Below, piece after piece: positions 59,149 to 64,000 of a stretch of DNA of 64,000 nt. This DNA comes from Entomortierella parvispora (lineage: Eukaryota > Mortierellomycota > Mortierellomycetes > Mortierellales > Mortierellaceae). The stretch is from contig OY752143.1 in NCBI GenBank assembly GCA_963573315.1, positions 2,852,001 to 2,916,000 of the forward strand, read 5' to 3'. The stretch's first letter is position 1. The number at the start of each line of letters is the position of its first letter. The notes below the pieces were generated by a model. It was not told where the DNA came from. It searched no databases and saw nothing but the letters and a program-made list of their open reading frames with translations. The translations under genes were made by a program, and so were the position numbers.

Positions 59149-62100
59149 TTATTCCTTGTGAGAGTTTGCGGCTGCAGGGGCCTGTTCCCGCTCATCCTCC
59201 TTCTCCTCTGGCTCTTCATCGTCGTCAAAGTCTTCAGCAGCAGTTGGATGGTAAGGTGGGGACTGGTCGCCCTTGCACTCTTCCCACTCGTCCTCTTCGT
59301 CATCGTCCTGCTCCTCTGCAATAGGCGTCGACACTGTAACTTGAACAGGCGCCTCCTGTTCTTGTTCCACGTCCTTCTCGCTCTTTTCTTCAACCTTTTC
59401 CTCCTCCTCCTTCTCCGTCTTCTTCTCCTCTACTTCATCTTCTTCTTGCTCCTCGACAACAGGAGTCAATTCTGTAGACTTGACAACATCCCGACTCTCC
59501 TTCTTTTCTTCTTCCTCCTCTTCCTCCTCGTGCTCGACAACAACGGGCAAAGAAGATGGTTTTTCCTTGACCTCCTCGTCATCCTCCTTTTCATCCTCCT
59601 TTGGTTGCGGGTTCTGCAAATCCTCCAGCCTCTGTTGCAGGATCTTGACATTCTTCATGCCTTCGAGTGCCGCGTACTTGCTTCCATTCCTAGCCTTGGC
59701 CACAGTGTCCGTCTTCATTCTCTGGATATAAAACTTGAGGTGATCCACCCTGGTCGATTTCATCATCTCCTCCATGGTAGCTTCAGGTCCCAAATGGCCG
59801 TCATCCAAGGATCCAGCAATACTGCTAGACACGGAATCATTGGCTCTGGTCGTCGATCCCTCTTCCTCCGCCAAGATCGCCCGCGATACAGTGGCAGAAG
59901 AAGTGATGGCAGGAGACTTGTTCGTGCTCTTGTACTTTGAGTACTTGTCGACCGTAGTGCTACTTCTGCTGATGGTGTTCCTCCTGCGATGCGCCGCGTA
60001 CGTCTCTTCCTCATCATCATCGTCGTCATTCTCCTTGATCTCTGGAACAGGGGCAATGATCGAAAGTTCCTTCTTGATTGCAGGTTCCGATTGAATCTCA
60101 ACCTTGGATGCCACTGTGCGCGATGGCTCGACGACCACGGCGGCGATTGTGACGGCTGCTGGCGCTGCTTTCACCTCTACCACCGCAGGCACGACCGCGA
60201 TATCCTCCTCTAGTGTGGGTTCGGTAACAACAACCACCTTCTTGACCTTCTTGTCCTTTTTGACCACAGGGGGTGCGACGACCACGGGGGTAGGCTCCTC
60301 CTCTGCACTCTCATCGTCCTCATCAGAGTTTTCCTCCTCCAGCAATTGATCCGTATCTTCGCCACTAGACGCCATCTCGAGCAAGATTTCCTGCCAGCGC
60401 GCCTCCAGAGCCTGAGCACGCTTCAATGCGATAGCGGCCGATCGCTTATCGCCCTTGTTCATCCGGCTGGTTGCATAGGTCTTGGCCTGTTGGACATAGG
60501 GCCAAAGTTCCTCCGCGTTCTGCATCTTGAGCAAATCTGCCAGGGGTGTAGAGATGGGAAGAAGCTTGGGCTTGTTGGACTTTGCCTTGGGCTTGACCAC
60601 AGGAGCAATGGCCACTTCGACCTCTTCCTCAGAGGCCTGAGCATCCGGCTGAGCTGCCACGACAACGGGTTCTTCCTTCTTCTCGACCACAGGAGCTGGA
60701 GCTGGAGCTGGAGCTGGAGCTAGAGCAGGGACGGACTCCATGGCGGCAGGCGCCTCCTTGGAGACCAAGATTGAGGGCGCAGGGGTCGAAGGTTCGTTCA
60801 AGAGAATGGGCAAGGACACCAGTCCGGTATCCAATGAAAGATCCTCGCTCGACTTGATTTGGTCCTGAGCCTGAAGCAGCGACGACAAACGTTGATCCTG
60901 CTCCAAATCCGCCATCGAGAACGCGTTCGAGACCCTGTACATGGAAGGAGTCTCTTTCCGCTTCCACCAACGCTTCTTGGGCTGGGGCACAACCATCAAC
61001 TGTGCGGGCATCTCGGATTCGCCCGATCGAGAGGATTGGAACGAAGGTCGGGGCGCAATTGATGCATCATCCAACAAGGTCGTGCTCATACTCAGAGGTC
61101 GATTGGCGTCCATCAGATGCGAGTTCAAATCGAGCGTAGAGCTGGCGCGGGATTTGACGGTATCGGATCGGCCAATACCCCCAAAGATACTCGATCGGTT
61201 GGCCTTGACGGCGCCCAAGTCCTCCTTCGTGGGTTTGGGCTCCTTCACTTTCTTGACCTTCTTGTTCTTTTCCTTCTTCATGCCCTTATCCGAAAGTACC
61301 TTCTCGAAGGACTCGAGTTGATTGACCCAAGAGTCCCAATTCTCCAGTGCGGCTTCTTCATTTTCCTCTTGAGTATAGTCAATGATCTCCTCCACGGGCA
61401 TGACAAATCCAAAGACCTCTCGATTCTCGGGCACCTCAACACGTTCCATCAGAGGTCCCTCAACATCCTCCTGGTACTCGTAAGGAACATACTCGTCACT
61501 GTCTCTCTTCTTGATCTCCTTCTTGACCTCCTTGGGTCGAACCGAGAGCGCAATCGCCATTTCCTGGGCCTTGCGATCACTCTGCATGGAACTCTTTCTG
61601 GTATGTTGACTGTGCAGCGATTTCGAGTCTTCGTTCGTGACAATGGGAGTCAGTGGACCGCCTCCATCCTTCTCCTTGTCGGTAGCAACGTCCTTGCTCT
61701 TCTTCTTGAAAATACTGAATGAGCGAGTGGGCTTATTCTTCTTTATCGAATCCGAGGCGATCGATGCTGCATCCTGACCAGGAAGAGTAAAGCCAGATTC
61801 GTTGGTAACTGACTCCGCAGTCTCGGGAAGCAAAACAGGCGGCTCCAAAACTTGGTCGTCAATCGTTTCCACGTGTGATTCGACCATGGCGGCCGGAATT
61901 TCAGAGTCATTGACATTAGCCATGAGCTCGTCGCTTTCCACAGCGATCGGTTTGAGCTGAGGAGTGGGTTCGGATGATGGTGATGTTGGAATGACGGTGG
62001 GCTCCAAAACAATGTTCTCCTTGGAAGCTGCATTGACCTTTTCTTTGCTTGACGAACGCACCGAGGAGCCTCCGAACATGGCCTCGTCCATCATCTTGGC

Positions 62101-63993
62101 GACACTGTCCAAGTGGTCTGGATCTTTGACCTTGTCCTTTTTCTTTTTACCGTACCAAGTGCGTCTGGTCTTGGTCTTTTCCACGATAGGCTCCTCGACA
62201 GGTGCCGCAGTTGGAGCCACGGATGCTGCAGCAGTCTCCAGAGGTGCCGCCGAGATGGACCCAGTCATGCTCACACTCGAGACGTGTCGGGTATGGGTAG
62301 GAGAACTGACAGTGGCCGCTTCAATCTCTTGAACAGGGTGTTCGTTGTGAACTTGTACCTCGTGCTCGGTCTCTGTGGGCTGCTGTTCCAGCTGCTGTTC
62401 CAGCTGCTGTTGTGGTTGTTGTTGATCGTAGGCCACTCCAGTCTCTTCCATCTGTGTTTCGTCATACTGCTCATGATAAGCCTCTTGCTCGACTGTGTGG
62501 AGATCCGCCTGAGCTTCGATCCCGACTGGTTGCGCATAGACAAACTTTGGCGAGAAGCTGTTCTCCTGAGAATAAGATGATGCGCTTTGGTTCAAGGTTC
62601 GACGAGTTTTAACATCTGCCTCGATCTTTGCTCCATTGCTCTTGGACTCCTTATTCTCCTGGGTAATGAGAATGAAAAAGAAAAATAGAAAATGGTTAAA
62701 AAAAACCAATCTGGTTTTCACTGCACGCGTTCTGAGCCTTTTTTTTTTTTTTTAGAGCTGCTCAATAAGAGTTTTTGCTCCATTTTGGAGTATTCCCAAC
62801 AATCTTCTTACCTTGCCCTCAAAGGCTCGGGCACGACCCTTAGTGTCGGCAATATAGTAAGGATCCACATCCTCTTCCTCGTTCTCAAAGTAGTGATCCG
62901 GGTTGTCATATTCATCATAGTCGTCCTCGTCCTCCCCTGGCGTGTTCTCCACGTACCAGTCCGACTGATTCTGTGGTTGCTGCTGTGTGTACACATCTTC
63001 TGGTTCTACAGGATCGACAAAGTGATGTGAATGTTGCTCTTGCTCTTGCTCTTGCTGCTGCTGTTGCTGCTGCTGATGAATTGGTGCTGAAAGGCTGGCA
63101 CTGGGTGTAGTCTGAGAAACGAGAGGTGCAATGGACGGAACAGCAGGTTCGGGCTCCTGCGAGGATAGCATGGCCACTTCATTGGAGGTCGAGAACGACT
63201 TTGACTTCTTCTTCCCAAATGGCTTCCACTTTGAAGATTTTGAATGTTGAAGTTGAGGCTCGGCTGGAGGGATGGCAACAGAAGCAGAAGCTGGAATTGA
63301 CTGAGAGGCTGATGTTGGTGTGGGTGTGTTAGCCATGAAGATGGCTGAGACTTGAGGCGGAGGTGTTAGAGTCCCTGGTGGCATCACATAAGGCATCGCG
63401 TCGTAAGTCTGCTTCGTTGTCGCGTTATTGCTGCTGTTGAGGCCAACTTCTTGCGCGCCGTAGTCATTAAAAGGGACATATCCGTCGTGGCCATTACCAT
63501 TTGGTACTTGATGGTAACTGCCTTGCTGGGCCTGAGGTACCTGACCGAGATCAGGGGGTTGCGAGGCCGATGGCTGGGTCTTGGATCGCTTTTTGCCAAA
63601 GAAGCGGAATCCCTTCTCGGACTTTTCAGTCTTTTCTGGCACTTGCTCCTGCTCCTGCTGCTGTGGCTGCTGCTGTTGCTGCTGTGGCTGTGGCTGCTGT
63701 TGTACCTGCTGAAAAGACGATTGCTGATGCTGGATAAAGTGAGACTGCATTGGTGGAGAAGTAGGTCCTTGGGATTGCTGGTACTGCTGCAGCTGTTGGG
63801 GTGGTGGTTGCTGGAATCGTTGGTGTTGCAGGTGGGGTGTTCGAGCCTGGTGCATGAGGGGCTGGAACTGCTGCTGCTGCTGTTGCATTTGCTGCATTTG
63901 CTGCATTTGCTGTTGCTGAAGGAACTGTTGCTGCTGCTGGTACTGATACTGATCCTCGGGTGCGGCGTATCCCATGCCTCTGGCACCGGACAT
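59149..63993 (-). CDS. Large disordered Gln-rich protein, unknown function
   Basis: Two exons, 63993-62812 and 62658-59149, encode 1563 aa. I do not recognise the family. The N-terminal 120 residues are dominated by Gln runs (QMQQMQQMQQQQQQF). Two short basic blocks, GFRFFGKKRSKTQ and KWKPFGKKKSKSF, resemble each other, and TRRTWYGKKKKDK is similar. Later parts are Ala/Pro/Glu-rich, with an (AP)5 run encoded by GGAGCT hexamers near 60700. Two helical segments are the only probably folded parts: KTYATSRMNKGDKRSAAIAL followed by KRAQALEARWQEIL, and RNGSKYAALEGMKNVKILQQ. Their form (xxxRxxxxAxxALKxAxxLE) resembles short MIT-like helical hairpins, which is only a suggestion. The C-terminus is very acidic. 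The ATG is 7 nt from the window edge, so a longer N-terminus cannot be excluded. Confidence 0.7.
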
Positions 63994-64000
63994 AGAGTAG

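Noticed and set aside
59077-59940. 287-aa plus-strand frame rich in Leu/Phe
   Set aside because: Antisense to the acidic (GAA/GAG-rich) C-terminus of the large minus-strand gene; it reads as CTC/TTC codons and has no start context or splice logic.

Overview
The window reads as nuclear DNA of a filamentous fungus. Genes are intron-rich (introns mostly about 50-100 nt, GTAAG-type donors, TAG/CAG acceptors), encode fungal housekeeping families, and lie on both strands without operons. A STAND receptor of ARM-like, NACHT and HEAT parts, together with the gene set and intron style, suggests Mucoromycota, probably Mortierellomycotina. That placement is inference; no rRNA or other marker is present. 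All gene models below were spliced by hand, and phase was checked across every intron, so each multi-exon model is one open reading frame.

Layout. 0-4.4 kb: a small Cys-motif protein (+), the PC4/SUB1 coactivator (-) and a NAT-family purine/urate permease (-). 4.5-8.8 kb: gene-poor, with copy A of a 1.2-kb dispersed repeat. 8.8-14.6 kb: a bestrophin-like channel (+), a single-pass surface protein (-) and a tail-anchored MSP-domain (VAP/Scs2-like) protein (-). 16.6-27.1 kb: a short-chain dehydrogenase (+), an M20 metallopeptidase (+), a vezatin/Inp2-type membrane protein (-) and Paf1 (-). 27.2-38.3 kb: an accessory block in which a 1908-aa NACHT-HEAT receptor (-) lies between two direct copies (B and C) of the same dispersed repeat, with a decayed tandem copy of the receptor's 3' end beside it. 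39.7-57.7 kb: a class V aminotransferase (+), a receptor-like pseudokinase (-), a SYLF/Ysc84 protein (+), a PQ-loop (Any1-type) protein with two micro-exons (+), a WDR48/Bun107 homologue (-) and a DHHC palmitoyltransferase (+). 59.1-64 kb: a 1563-aa, largely disordered, Gln-rich protein (-) that may start at or beyond the window edge.

Most genes are unlinked housekeeping functions: transcription (SUB1, Paf1), membrane contact and traffic (VAP-like, SYLF, PQ-loop, DHHC, vezatin-like), deubiquitinase regulation (WDR48) and metabolism. The most unusual part is the receptor block. The receptor has 18 near-uniform 33-residue HEAT repeats with a recent 297-bp higher-order duplication. Its flanking repeats B and C share a 376-bp stretch that is base-for-base identical inside otherwise diverged copies, which looks like gene conversion. 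Together these point to a recombination-active, fast-diversifying immune-type locus. Other points of note are a single-pass receptor with a degenerate kinase domain, 12-nt and 21-nt micro-exons, and a cluster of SUMO-consensus motifs in the SUB1 homologue. I found no tRNA, rRNA, CRISPR array or intact transposase.
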